Source: an uncultured Granulosicoccaceae bacterium
GTDB lineage: Bacteria; Pseudomonadota; Gammaproteobacteria; Granulosicoccales; Granulosicoccaceae
Reading direction: 5' to 3'
Assembly (NCBI GenBank): GCA_938006335.1
Contig: CALLMF010000051.1
Coordinates: 1 to 48,498, forward strand
DNA: 48,498 nucleotides
Every line of letters begins with the position of its first letter. Positions within the stretch are counted from its first letter, which is position 1. This document shows positions 7,821-17,056 of the stretch, piece after piece. The notes below the pieces were generated by a model that did not search any database, was not told where the DNA came from, and worked only from the letters and a program-made list of their open reading frames with translations. The translations under genes were made by a program, and so were the position numbers.

Positions 7821-10484
7821 TTACAGGATATCTAGGTCATCCTCGAAGCGTGTCCGAGCGCTGACGCGTTCGGTACGCGAGTTTTCGGCCCTGGAAGTGG
7901 CAGGCCGCGCACGTACAACCTGGTCTTGGGCGTCTACCGACGCGCCACGACTCTGGCGTGCGCCAGCTCCACCACCGTAGACAGCATCGAGACCGAGGTT
8001 GACTTCGCCCTCATCGTTACGGATCGCAAGCAACTCCTCTTGCGTGAGCTTGATCTTGCCCGGACGCTTCTTGCGCTCGCCCTTGTCAGTGTAGCCGTAG
8101 TAGTCGTAGTAGCCCTGGTAGTAGTAATCACCACCGTAGGACGTGATCTTGTCGATATCGACCTGCGTGATCAGCACACCGGCAATCGGTGCGTTCGCTT
8201 GCTGCAGTCGGGTAAGACCACGACGCACCAACTCGATTGAGGTGTCGTGAGATTTGACGGCGTACACCACACCGTCCGCGAGCCGGCTCAGAACGAGGGC
8301 ATCAGACACCGCTTGTGTCGGCGCACTATCGATCACGATGCGATCATAGTAACGGCCTAGCTCAGCGACGATGCGCTCGAAGCGCTTGGAGGACAACAGC
8401 TCGAGCGGCTGGTCCGGAATCGGGCCAGACGGCAGGATATCGATGTTGCCACCGAAGGCACCGCGCTTGATGCACTGCTGTGCCGTGGCTGTCTGCGCAA
8501 TCAGATTACTGAGTCCATCGACGTTCTTGTCCATGCCGGCAGCCTTGGCAACGGTCGGACGACGCATGTCGCAGTCGATCAGCAGCACACGCTCCAACTG
8601 CCCAAGTGAGTACGCGATGTTGATGGACGCAGTCGACTTACCTTCTCCAGGCACTGACGACGTAACAACAATGACCTTGCGCGGGGTAGCCCCATCGTCG
8701 AGCGTCAGCGCCGTACGGACGGTGTTGACTGCTTCTGCGAAGGTGCCCTTCTTGTCGGGAATCTCTTCAGGGTTCAAGGGTAGGTCATGAGCCCTCTTAA
8801 GCAGCCCTGCCTTGACTAACGGCAAGATACCAAGCAGCTTCTGGTTCAATTTGCCCTCGATGTCGTTGGTGCTCTTGATCGTGTCGTCCATGGTCTCGTA
8901 GAGGAACGCCATGAGCATCGACAGCACCAGCGAGGCAAGTGCGGCAAGCGCGACGATCAGTTGCTTCTTGGGCTTGACCGGCGAGACCGGTACACGAGCG
9001 AAGTCGCTGATACGTGCGTTGGCGGTCTCGAGGCCATCCGCCGACTTGGCTTCCGTCATGCGGCTGAAGTACTGGTCGTAGACGCCTTGCTTGGTCTCGA
9101 CTTCGCGCTGCAGTGCATCCAGCTCGAACTTCTTGTTGCCGATCAACTGGATGTCCGACCGACCGCTGGCGAGCTTCGCGTTGATGGAGGCGACGCGCTG
9201 CTGAGCGAGCTGGTAGTCCTTCGCGATGGTGCCGGCCACGCGGTTGATATGACCTTCTAGCGTGCCCTCGAGAGAAGCAAGCTCTGACTTTGCATCAAGT
9301 ACGCGCGGGTGACGCTCGCCGTAGCGGTTGAGTAGTTCATCGAGCTCGCGCTGCACTGTTCCCTGGGCGATCTTGGTGGTTTGCACCAGCGGATCCGCCT
9401 GCACGGCCGGGATGGTCTCGAGCAGTTCCGGGTTGCCGCGAAGGGCCTGTACATCGTTGTACACGTCCTGAGCGACCGCGAGCTCGCTACGAGCTTGCGT
9501 CAGTTCTGCGGTATCGAGCAACAACTGCTGCTCGTTCAAGCGGCCAACGCTGCCTTCCACGTCGACCAGATCGTTTTCCTGTTGGAACGCGATCAGGCGA
9601 TCTTCCGCTGCATCGAGATCCGCCTTGAGTTCGCCTAGGCGTTCAGTCAGCCACGTCGAAGCGGTTGTCGTGAGCTCGAGCTTGGCATCCAGAAAGCTCT
9701 GTATGTACTCCTCACCGATGGTGTTGGACACGCGAGCAGCGAGTACCGGGTCAGCAGACTCGTAGCCGATATTGACCAGCTTGGTCTTGCGCACCGGAGC
9801 GATCGACACGCGACCCATGAAGTTTGCGATCACCCGCTCCTGATCAGGACTGAGCATCTCGCCGTCGCTGGCAATATCGGCAGAAGTCAGACTAGCGGGT
9901 GCAACCGCCGCATCTGTCAGCACCGTCGATTCGGTGACTGCTGCGGACGAATCCGCGATGGCAGAGCCACCTTCAACCACCTCAGCAGTCTCGCTTCCCA
10001 GTCCGACACTGGAAAGCATGCCCGTCAGGCGCTGGCCGATGCTCTGCGGCGCGGCACTCGTCTGACTTGCAGCAGCGGCCGCTTGCTCTGAAGCGAGACG
10101 CGCGGCACTGGAGAGCTCCGGATCGTCCCACAGATTCAGTTTTTCGACGACTCGCTGCGCCAATGCGCGCGAGCGCAGCAGCTGGAACTGGGTCTCGTAG
10201 TAGTCCGCGTTTTCGGAATCGATGCCGTACAGCTCCTCGATCGACACCACATTCGCCTTTTGCTCCTCGATCAGGAGCGTGGAGGTGGCGCGGTAGATTG
10301 GAGTTGCTGTAAACGCGTAGTAAGCCGCCAGACCGGTAACGGCCGCGGTAAACAGCACGATCGGCCACTTGTGCTTGCGCAGGATGCGCAGGTAGTGCTG
10401 CAGATCGAGCTGTTCGGAAAACGACCCACTATCGTGGTCGTCCGCGTAGTCGTCCTGGTACTGGACTGAGCCTGGGTGGTTCAT
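7821..10484 (-). CDS. wzc: Wzc-like tyrosine autokinase and chain-length regulator
   Basis: Inner-membrane co-polymerase of Wzy-dependent export; controls chain length and autophosphorylates on tyrosine. Layout of the 887 residues: acidic cytoplasmic N-terminus; Wzz domain with first membrane segment about 40-58; long periplasmic coiled-coil region (about 265-480, GNVR-like); Pro-rich motif and second membrane segment about 499-530; kinase domain with Walker A VPGEGKST (611-618), Walker A' VLLIDCDMRRPT (633-644) and Walker B DRIVIDSAP (714-722). The tyrosine cluster is dense, nine Tyr in residues 783-798, but is followed by an 89-residue charged, Ser/Arg-rich tail with only one Tyr. In most family members the cluster is at the extreme C-terminus. 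The start overlaps the stop of the Wza-like gene by one base. No cognate Wzb phosphatase is in the window. Confidence 0.93.
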   Translation of the reverse strand: MNHPGSVQYQDDYADDHDSGSFSEQLDLQHYLRILRKHKWPIVLFTAAVTGLAAYYAFTATPIYRATSTLLIEEQKANVVSIEELYGIDSENADYYETQFQLLRSRALAQRVVEKLNLWDDPELSSAARLASEQAAAAASQTSAAPQSIGQRLTGMLSSVGLGSETAEVVEGGSAIADSSAAVTESTVLTDAAVAPASLTSADIASDGEMLSPDQERVIANFMGRVSIAPVRKTKLVNIGYESADPVLAARVSNTIGEEYIQSFLDAKLELTTTASTWLTERLGELKADLDAAEDRLIAFQQENDLVDVEGSVGRLNEQQLLLDTAELTQARSELAVAQDVYNDVQALRGNPELLETIPAVQADPLVQTTKIAQGTVQRELDELLNRYGERHPRVLDAKSELASLEGTLEGHINRVAGTIAKDYQLAQQRVASINAKLASGRSDIQLIGNKKFELDALQREVETKQGVYDQYFSRMTEAKSADGLETANARISDFARVPVSPVKPKKQLIVALAALASLVLSMLMAFLYETMDDTIKSTNDIEGKLNQKLLGILPLVKAGLLKRAHDLPLNPEEIPDKKGTFAEAVNTVRTALTLDDGATPRKVIVVTSSVPGEGKSTASINIAYSLGQLERVLLIDCDMRRPTVAKAAGMDKNVDGLSNLIAQTATAQQCIKRGAFGGNIDILPSGPIPDQPLELLSSKRFERIVAELGRYYDRIVIDSAPTQAVSDALVLSRLADGVVYAVKSHDTSIELVRRGLTRLQQANAPIAGVLITQVDIDKITSYGGDYYYQGYYDYYGYTDKGERKKRPGKIKLTQEELLAIRNDEGEVNLGLDAVYGGGAGARQSRGASVDAQDQVVRARPATSRAENSRTERVSARTRFEDDLDIL

Positions 10485-11095
10485 CAGAAGAAACCCTCTT
10501 CAATGGAGACGATATCGCCCGGGGCTATCGGGGTGGACATCGAGGCCCTCGCCTGGCCATCGGAATTACTGGCTTTTTGCACGAACATCTTGCGAGTGGA
10601 TGCCCGATCGGTCAAACCACCCGCCAGTGCGATGGCCTTGTCCAAGGTCAGACCCGGCTGGTAGGGATAGCTGCCAGGGCTGCGTACTTCGCCGTTGATG
10701 AAGAAAGGCCGATATTCGACCACAGTCACGTTTACCGCGGGGTTGACGAGGTACCCATTTTCGAGCAGTCCCGTGATTTCCCGCTCCAGTTGCTGCGCGG
10801 TCTTGCCGGCGACCTGCAGGTCACCCAGGTACGAGAAGTTGATGACTCCACTGGCGCCGACGCGCTGGTCCATGGTGAGGTCAGGCTCGTCGAATACTTG
10901 GATGCTGATCTGGTCTCCCTGCTCGAGTTGGTAATTGTCGATGTCGACAGGTCGCTCAGGGGCGGCGACTACATCCGACGCAGCACCGCCGGCAGGCGCG
11001 GGTCCGGAGGGCGAGGAGGCGGCACACGCAGCTAACACTGCGACGCCGCATAGTGTGAGTATGCGCGATGTGAGACGCGCGACGATCAGCTTCAT
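10484..11095 (-). CDS. Wza-like polysaccharide export lipoprotein (short OPX type)
   Basis: Outer-membrane polysaccharide export protein. The start at 11095 gives a lipoprotein signal with lipobox LAAC (Cys24); the longer frame from 11296 would bury this signal. A poly-export domain follows (about 45-120, YQLEQGDQISIQVFDEPDL) and one SLBB domain (about 122-180, FINGEVRSPGSYPYQPG). At 203 residues it lacks the extra SLBB domains and the C-terminal amphipathic helix that forms the E. coli Wza pore. Short OPX proteins of this kind are known to work beside a separate outer-membrane barrel, and a barrel gene lies next upstream. Translation is coupled to the Wzc-like gene (TGATGA junction). Confidence 0.92.
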   Translation of the reverse strand: MKLIVARLTSRILTLCGVAVLAACAASSPSGPAPAGGAASDVVAAPERPVDIDNYQLEQGDQISIQVFDEPDLTMDQRVGASGVINFSYLGDLQVAGKTAQQLEREITGLLENGYLVNPAVNVTVVEYRPFFINGEVRSPGSYPYQPGLTLDKAIALAGGLTDRASTRKMFVQKASNSDGQARASMSTPIAPGDIVSIEEGFF

Positions 11096-11402
11096 ATGTT
11101 CAGAGCCTTGGCTGACATTACAGATGCACAGAGCGTACTGGAGCGCTATTGCGAGGGTGCGAAGGGGCATCACAGAACGTATGTGAGCCAGATCCGTTTT
11201 CGATGCCACCGGCGACCCGGTCAGACCGCAGCCCCTAATGATACTGCGTCGCAACAATGACGGGGGGGTAATTGCACCTGTGGACAGGCCGAACAACGAC
11301 TGGTTCCGCTACCGTCCGCGCACCCGGCAGCACATTGTTCAGCTGACGAAATCGCCACGCGAAGCTGATTCCACACGGGATGCACCAGAATGCATCACTA
11401 GC
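11096..11402 (-). other. Leader/intergenic region between barrel gene and wza-like gene
   Basis: 307 bases with no convincing gene. It should hold the promoter or leader for the wza-wzc pair, but I see no clear -35/-10 pair. The wza-like frame stays open through most of it without family sequence, so I regard that part as 5' untranslated. Confidence 0.5.
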
Positions 11403-12635
11403 CTAAAGTGTGGCGCGTAGATGCACGCCAAGCAACTGTCGCTGATAGTCGAGCTCATCTGAATCATCCGCCCCTGCGCAGCTGTCGGCCTGACGGGACG
11501 CACTTTCGAACCCAGCGCCGATCTGCAACCAGCGGCGAACCGCGACGTTTAACTCGAAACCCGCCGATGCCGTGGAGTCGCTGGCGGTGGGGCAGATTTC
11601 GTCCTGACGGTTGAGGGCCACGAAGGCGTCCGTTGACACCCGGGTAGACCAGTTGTGCTGCCACCCCACCCGCACCAGGGTCGCGATGGACTCCTCGTCA
11701 CCATCGGCGACCAGGCCAAGGCCGGTATTGTTGATGCCGCGGCTCAGGTCCAAACTTAACAGCGCAAATGTTCTCGGGCGGTAACGGAGATTGGCCTCAG
11801 CCACCAGAAGCGTCGAATCTTCGGCACCGTTCGCTGCGAAGTCCACGTTCTCGAAGCCCACCTTGAACTCGCCTGACAAGCGTCCAGTCGCGGTGAACTG
11901 AAGGCCCAGCAACACGCCGATATCATCGCGGTCGCCGTTGGCGTTGTCAAAACTGGCCGTCGACGCGCGTAATTCGATGATCGCCCGCGTATCGCCGCCA
12001 ATGCGATACCCGAACTGACCGTAAGGGGTGACTCGGGTATAACTCCGACCATCAGTGACCTCATCAAGGTTGGCGTAATCACGCGCAGCAACTCGAATTC
12101 CTGCGGAGAGATTTCCGCGCGCGTCGCTGACGCCGTAGCCTAACCGGGTGTCCAGATAAAAGCGGTTGAATTCGACTGGCTCGTCGAACTCGGTGCCTCG
12201 GCCGCGTGTCAGATTTACACCAAGGTCCTCGTGCAGGTTCTCGAAACGTACGTCCAGATTGGCGCGACGACGTCTGTCGAATTGCGCAGCCAGGGTCGCT
12301 GTCAGCCGATGGTCGTCCCATTCGAGCGGAGCCTCGGATCCGAGGCTATACGCGCCCGAGTAGCCGGCCTGGAAGACCAGTCCGCTCTTGTCGGCGACGA
12401 ATACAAACTCGGGCCGGACAATCGTTGCACTGCCTTCCACCTCGCTATCGGGAAGCAAGCCCACATTATCGTTCGTCTGGTAGTCGATACGTATCGAGGG
12501 ATAGAGCGCTGCCTCCCCGATGGCGACGCTCTGCTGATCGTCGAAATCTTGGCCCACAACATTGGCAGCGATGCACGCAAGTATCGCCCCAACAGTGACC
12601 TGACTCGTCGGCATGAACTTGAAACGCGTATACAT
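11403..12635 (-). CDS. Outer-membrane beta-barrel of EPS loci (BBP2/VpsM-like)
   Basis: A 410-residue exported protein: signal peptide about 1-28 (hydrophobic VTVGAILACIAANVVG), then the YPSIRIDYQTNDNVGLLPDS stretch typical of the putative beta-barrel porin 2 family, then alternating amphipathic strands (LDVRFENL, IIELRAST, GEFKVGFEN, ALLSLDLSRG) to a C-terminal strand ending in HLRATL. Its likely job is the outer-membrane channel for the polymer, paired with the short Wza-like lipoprotein encoded next. Three cysteines occur near the C-terminus. ATG at 12635 is used; a second Met at codon 8 (12614) would also leave an intact signal peptide. Porin activity is inferred from family and context. 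Confidence 0.85.
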   Translation of the reverse strand: MYTRFKFMPTSQVTVGAILACIAANVVGQDFDDQQSVAIGEAALYPSIRIDYQTNDNVGLLPDSEVEGSATIVRPEFVFVADKSGLVFQAGYSGAYSLGSEAPLEWDDHRLTATLAAQFDRRRRANLDVRFENLHEDLGVNLTRGRGTEFDEPVEFNRFYLDTRLGYGVSDARGNLSAGIRVAARDYANLDEVTDGRSYTRVTPYGQFGYRIGGDTRAIIELRASTASFDNANGDRDDIGVLLGLQFTATGRLSGEFKVGFENVDFAANGAEDSTLLVAEANLRYRPRTFALLSLDLSRGINNTGLGLVADGDEESIATLVRVGWQHNWSTRVSTDAFVALNRQDEICPTASDSTASAGFELNVAVRRWLQIGAGFESASRQADSCAGADDSDELDYQRQLLGVHLRATL

Positions 12636-12892
12636 CGACTTATGAGTCTCCGGCAGCTGGCCTGTGGCAGGCCGCCAAGTGTATCAACGACGACGCCCGA
12701 CCGTAATAGCACGTGCCCGGCGAGCTACCGGCAAAACCAAGGCCAGGACCAATAGCACATTAGCGATTGGCACTTGATTCCGCAAAGGCAGTAGCGACAG
12801 GCCGCGGTGCGCAATACCGCCACGTTCTCGCCCATTTACCGGCCAGGCAGATCACACTGATAAAGTCTTGCTCCTCCCTTCGGATATGCCTC

Positions 12893-13750
12893 ATGGTTTC
12901 GGACCTGTTGCCCCGCCTCGTGCTACCGCTCGGACTGGCACTGCAGCTGTTGGTGCTGTGCATGGTGTTGTGGTCGCGCCATCGTCGATTCGCAAAGACA
13001 GCAGGGGTGACAGCATTTGTGATCCTGTGGGTGTTTTCACTGCCCCGCGTAAGCCATGCACTCATCGCCTCGCTGGAACAGCGATACCCGTCAGTCGGGG
13101 CAGCGGACGCACCTTGCGCAGATGCGATCGTGCTACTCGGTGGTGGCCTGCAGCTACCGTACCCACCGCGCACGGACGTACAGCTCGGTCCCGGGGCCGA
13201 CCGGCTGCTGGCGACAGTTCGTCTATGGAAAGCTGGCAAGGCCCCGGTAGTGCTGTTGAGCACGGGCGGAGGAATCGACAGCGTCCTGTCGGAAACAGAT
13301 CAGAGCGCTCGGTTGCTGAATGAGTGGGGCATACCAGAGGATGTGCTTGTCTACGAACGCACCAGCACGAACACGGATGAGAACGCGCAGGAGACGGCAT
13401 TGATCCTCCAGCAGAACGAGATCAATACCGTGTTGCTGGTGACGAGCGCCTCTCACATGACTCGTGCCATGGCGCTATTTCGGGCCGAAGGCATAGCCGC
13501 TCTTCCGTTTCCAGCGGATCATTGGGTCGTTGACAGAAGCGGTTTCGATCTGCGTGAGTGGATTCCAGACGCGATCAACCTGTCGGGCAGTTCGCGCGCC
13601 CTCCGCGAGTACCTGGGAATGGCTCACTATCTGATAACCGGCCGCATTTCCCTGGATGATCTGTCAGGTGCCCTGGCTGGCGAGATGGCCGCCCATGACC
13701 CGCCAACGCGCCAGTGCGAGAAGCTCACGGTGGCCCCCCTCAAGCGCTAG
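12893..13750 (+). CDS. ElyC/SanA/YdcF (DUF218) family membrane protein
   Basis: 285 residues with two N-terminal membrane segments (LVLPLGLALQLLVLCMVLW and VTAFVILWVFSLPRVS) and a DUF218 domain: DAIVLLGGGLQ, VLLSTGGGID, TSTNTDENAQET, LLVTSASHMTRAMALF. The two-segment form resembles E. coli ElyC, which affects the use of undecaprenyl phosphate carrier lipid in envelope synthesis; a similar role for EPS carrier lipid here is inference. ATG at 12893 is preferred over the longer frame from 12767, whose extra 42 residues match nothing. It is divergent from the barrel gene, and its last 11 bases overlap the end of the convergent GT4 gene. Confidence 0.85.
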   Translation: MVSDLLPRLVLPLGLALQLLVLCMVLWSRHRRFAKTAGVTAFVILWVFSLPRVSHALIASLEQRYPSVGAADAPCADAIVLLGGGLQLPYPPRTDVQLGPGADRLLATVRLWKAGKAPVVLLSTGGGIDSVLSETDQSARLLNEWGIPEDVLVYERTSTNTDENAQETALILQQNEINTVLLVTSASHMTRAMALFRAEGIAALPFPADHWVVDRSGFDLREWIPDAINLSGSSRALREYLGMAHYLITGRISLDDLSGALAGEMAAHDPPTRQCEKLTVAPLKR

Positions 13751-14894
13751 CTTCAGACCACAATCGCACATATCCGGCAACCATTGCTTCAGCGGAGAAT
13801 CGCGTTGCGATCGATTGATGCAACGCATCGCGCCACTCAGTAAGCTCACCTGTTTGCCGAGAGCGAAGCACCTCTTGCAAGGATGACTCGATGACCCTCG
13901 CCAGTGCGCGGGGCTGTCGCGCGGGGACAACCTGTTTCGCGTCGTCAACGATCAGCGCGGCGTCGCCCACATCTGTGGTCACGCACGGCACACCGCAAGC
14001 CATCGCCTCCGCCAGAGCATTGGGAAACGCCTCGCCGGCCGAGGACAGAACGTGCAGATCCAACGCAGCCAGCACCCGTTCAACGTCCTTGCGCTCACCC
14101 AGCAGCCGAACTCGATCTTGCAGACCATGTCGCTCCAGAGCCAGCTTGAGCTGTTCGTTCTCACGCGTCATCCCGGTACCTGCCAGCGCCAGGGTCCACT
14201 CAGCTGAACCTGCAGCTGAGCAAATCGCCGACGGCAGAAGCGCCAGAGCGGAGAACAGCGTTTCGTGGTCCTTGACCGGATGCCAGCGCGCTATGGCACC
14301 GACAACAAGTGTTGCATCGGAGCATCCAAGCTCCTGTCGAACAACGATCCGGGCATCAGCATCGACACTGAACCGCGAGAGATCATAGCCATTGTTGACC
14401 ACGTGCAGGCGTGCAGGATCGTATCCAGCCTTGAGATGAACACCAGCCGCCTGGGTCGAGCAGCTGATGATTCGGCACGGAAGGTACTGCGATAGCAACG
14501 CACAAATTTTTGCGACCCAGCGTGAGCGCCAGGGCGTTCGCTCTTTTGACAGATCGCTGTTGTGTATGCCCCAGCAGACAGTGCGGTGCCCGACTGAACG
14601 CGCGGCCAGCGCACCAATCAAATCACTGTGATACATCCATGTCTGGATCACATCTGGACGCTCGATACGAATCAGCTGTCGGAGCTTCTGCCAGCCGGCC
14701 CAGGTCACAAAGCCTTGCGGCATCCCCAATGCGTAGACGGAAATCTCATTATCGACAAGGGCTGCACCAAACACGTCCAAGTCCATGAGAGAGACGACAA
14801 CATGCTCGTTGCATCGATCAGCCAAAACCAACGAGGCGAGCACTGCTGGCGCACCACCATGCCCTAGATCAGAGATTACATGGAGGACTTTCAC
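13740..14894 (-). CDS. Glycosyltransferase, GT4 family (GT-B fold)
   Basis: 384-residue retaining glycosyltransferase. The N-terminal acceptor half begins with VLHVISDLGHGGAPAVL, the classic glycine-rich GT4 start. The donor half has VVGAIARWHPVKDHETL and the E-x7-E motif in EAFPNALAEAMACGVP. It would add one sugar to the undecaprenyl-linked repeat unit on the cytoplasmic face; donor and linkage cannot be read. The GTG start overlaps the asnB stop by four bases (GTGA), so the two genes form a coupled pair. Confidence 0.9.
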   Translation of the reverse strand: MKVLHVISDLGHGGAPAVLASLVLADRCNEHVVVSLMDLDVFGAALVDNEISVYALGMPQGFVTWAGWQKLRQLIRIERPDVIQTWMYHSDLIGALAARSVGHRTVCWGIHNSDLSKERTPWRSRWVAKICALLSQYLPCRIISCSTQAAGVHLKAGYDPARLHVVNNGYDLSRFSVDADARIVVRQELGCSDATLVVGAIARWHPVKDHETLFSALALLPSAICSAAGSAEWTLALAGTGMTRENEQLKLALERHGLQDRVRLLGERKDVERVLAALDLHVLSSAGEAFPNALAEAMACGVPCVTTDVGDAALIVDDAKQVVPARQPRALARVIESSLQEVLRSRQTGELTEWRDALHQSIATRFSAEAMVAGYVRLWSEASA

Positions 14895-16834
14895 GCAGCC
14901 TGCTCATCGAGCCAGGCCTGAAACATCAGGACGCTCCAAAGTTCTGATTGCCAGCCCCACTCACCGCTCAGATGCTCTTGCCAAACTTTCCTGACGACCG
15001 AGGAGTCGAACCAGCCCTCTTCACGCAGGCGACGTTCATCCAGCAGGGATTCAGCCCAGTCGCGTAGCTCTCCGCGAAGCCAGTCACCCAACGGAATGCC
15101 AAAGCCCTTCTTCGGGCGGTCGATCAAGGCGCGCGGCACATGCCGGTTGAGGACCTCTCGCAACAACCACTTGCCGCGCCCGTCTCTTTCCCTCACATCG
15201 TCGGGCAACTGCCATGCGAACTCCACTAGCTCATGATCAAGCAACGGCGCTCGTGATTCGAGACTCGCAGCCATTGTTGCCCGGTCGACCTTGGTCAGTA
15301 TCGTGTCCGGCATGTACGATATCGTATCGTGATACATCATCCGTTGTAGGTCGCTGTCCAGCGCGGGCATCGCCACCGATTGCGGCTGAACTGGCGGCAC
15401 ACCCAGCACCACCGGCATATCACTCCAATCGGTGATGATGTCACTAAATACCTCCTCGCAATCACGCGCCACAAGCATCGTACGCATACGCGCTACGTAC
15501 TCTGCTCTTCGGGCAATCGCCGTCATACCGGTACACCCACGACGGACAGACAGACTGCTCAAGGCTGGTGCGCCGGCGCATAGCACTGCAGTAGCCATGC
15601 GACGAAGAGGTTGAGGCACGCGCGAAAGCGACTTCCAGATGCGTTGCGCATCGAGGTAACGTTGGTAGCCACCGAAAAGCTCATCGCCCCCGTCACCTGA
15701 CAGACTGACCGTGACGGAGTGTCGGGTAAGCGAGGCAAGTAACGCCGTCGGGAGTTGAGAAGAATCAGCGAAGGGTTCGTCGTACATCTTCGCCATGCCC
15801 GGCAGCAGGTCGAAAGCATCACGCGGACCTACATAGAGCTCGGTATGGTCGGTTCCCAGATGATCTGCGACAGCCCTGGCATGCGGCGCTTCATTGAAGG
15901 CGTCATCGTCAAAGCCTATGGAGAACGAGCGTACCGGCCGAGTCGATACCTTCTGCATCATGGCAACTACCAGACTCGAGTCGATTCCACCGGACAGAAA
16001 GGCCCCGAGAGGCACATCCGAAATCATTCGAGACGCAACAGCGGTCTGGACCTGTGCTTCGAGAAGATCTCCCATGGCATCCGTATCGCTGTCCATCGCG
16101 CCCTCCTTGCTGATACGGATACCCGTCGAGGCAACATCAGCCAGCGACCAGTAGGCTTCAGACGCCGGCAACGCGTGCCCTGGGGCGCTCAGCGCAAGTA
16201 CGTGTCCCGGGGAGAGTTTCATCGTCCCTTCGTAGATGGAGTATGGTGCCGGGACGTTAGACCGCGCCAGGTAGCACGACAGCGCCCTGCGCGACACCTT
16301 GCCGCCAAAGGCCGGGTGCGAGCGCAACGCCGACAGCTCCGAGCCGAACAACACGGTGTCGTCGTACTGTGCGATGAACAAGGGCTTTTCCCCGAGCCGA
16401 TCGCGGGCAAAATGAAGTGTTGCCGACTGCCGATCGAACAAGGCAATGGCAAACATCCCGTTCAGACGCTGCAGGGTAGTCATCAGCCCCCAATTCACCA
16501 GACACGCCAAAACGGTTTCAGTGTCGGAGTGTCCGCGCCAACTGACCTCGCAACGCTCGTCACGAAGCTGCTCCCGCAGCGCCATGTGATTGTAGATCTC
16601 GCCGTTAAATACCATCGCATAGCGCCCACCGTCGGATAGCATGGGCTGGTGCCCGGCGCTCGACAAATCCTGAATGGCGAGACGGCGATGCGACAATGCA
16701 ATGCCGTGATCGGCGTCACACCACACACCTTCGCCATCGGGTCCACGATGAGCCAAGCGTGCCGCCATCGCTCGCGCAAGCGCTCCCGAGTCGGGCCAGG
16801 CGCGACTGGACCAGAAACCGCTTATTCCGCACAT
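14891..16834 (-). CDS. asnB: Asparagine-synthase-type amidotransferase, copy 1
   Basis: 647 residues. N-terminal class II glutaminase domain with Cys2 as nucleophile, RRLAIQDLS, FNGEIYNH and GHSDTET; C-terminal ATP-PPase synthetase domain with SGGIDSS (281-287), SLSGDGGDELFGGY and DTILTKVDRATMAASLESRAPLLDH. Both half-reactions look intact. In EPS and O-antigen loci such proteins (WbpS type) often amidate sugar carboxylates rather than make asparagine. With ugd in the locus, uronic-acid amidation is a reasonable inference. It is translationally coupled to the GT4 gene. A second copy of similar length lies at 36215-38155. Confidence 0.92.
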   Translation of the reverse strand: MCGISGFWSSRAWPDSGALARAMAARLAHRGPDGEGVWCDADHGIALSHRRLAIQDLSSAGHQPMLSDGGRYAMVFNGEIYNHMALREQLRDERCEVSWRGHSDTETVLACLVNWGLMTTLQRLNGMFAIALFDRQSATLHFARDRLGEKPLFIAQYDDTVLFGSELSALRSHPAFGGKVSRRALSCYLARSNVPAPYSIYEGTMKLSPGHVLALSAPGHALPASEAYWSLADVASTGIRISKEGAMDSDTDAMGDLLEAQVQTAVASRMISDVPLGAFLSGGIDSSLVVAMMQKVSTRPVRSFSIGFDDDAFNEAPHARAVADHLGTDHTELYVGPRDAFDLLPGMAKMYDEPFADSSQLPTALLASLTRHSVTVSLSGDGGDELFGGYQRYLDAQRIWKSLSRVPQPLRRMATAVLCAGAPALSSLSVRRGCTGMTAIARRAEYVARMRTMLVARDCEEVFSDIITDWSDMPVVLGVPPVQPQSVAMPALDSDLQRMMYHDTISYMPDTILTKVDRATMAASLESRAPLLDHELVEFAWQLPDDVRERDGRGKWLLREVLNRHVPRALIDRPKKGFGIPLGDWLRGELRDWAESLLDERRLREEGWFDSSVVRKVWQEHLSGEWGWQSELWSVLMFQAWLDEQAA

Positions 16835-17056
16835 GCCTGTTGTTTTCTTCCTGTATTCGTGCCTGAGTAAGCCACGGATCGCCTATTGTCGAGGATTGTC
16901 CGGCGACAGCGGGCGAATATAACCGCTGGATCCGTTTAGCATTCGCGTGACAGTTATCGATACTGACAATTGGAGCACGCTAAACTCGCGCAGGTACCCG
17001 ACCATGATCAACGGCGTTGCCCGGGTGCTCGATTCACCCGCTCACGGACCCGCACA

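Noticed and set aside
12764..12782. Second sigma-54-like match (TTGGCACTTGATTCCGC)
   Set aside because: GG to GC spacing is one base too long and no enhancer-binding context is seen.
12893..13750. Exosortase-type EPS system
   Set aside because: The membrane protein is a DUF218 member; no exosortase catalytic pattern or PEP-CTERM tails were seen on the exported proteins.
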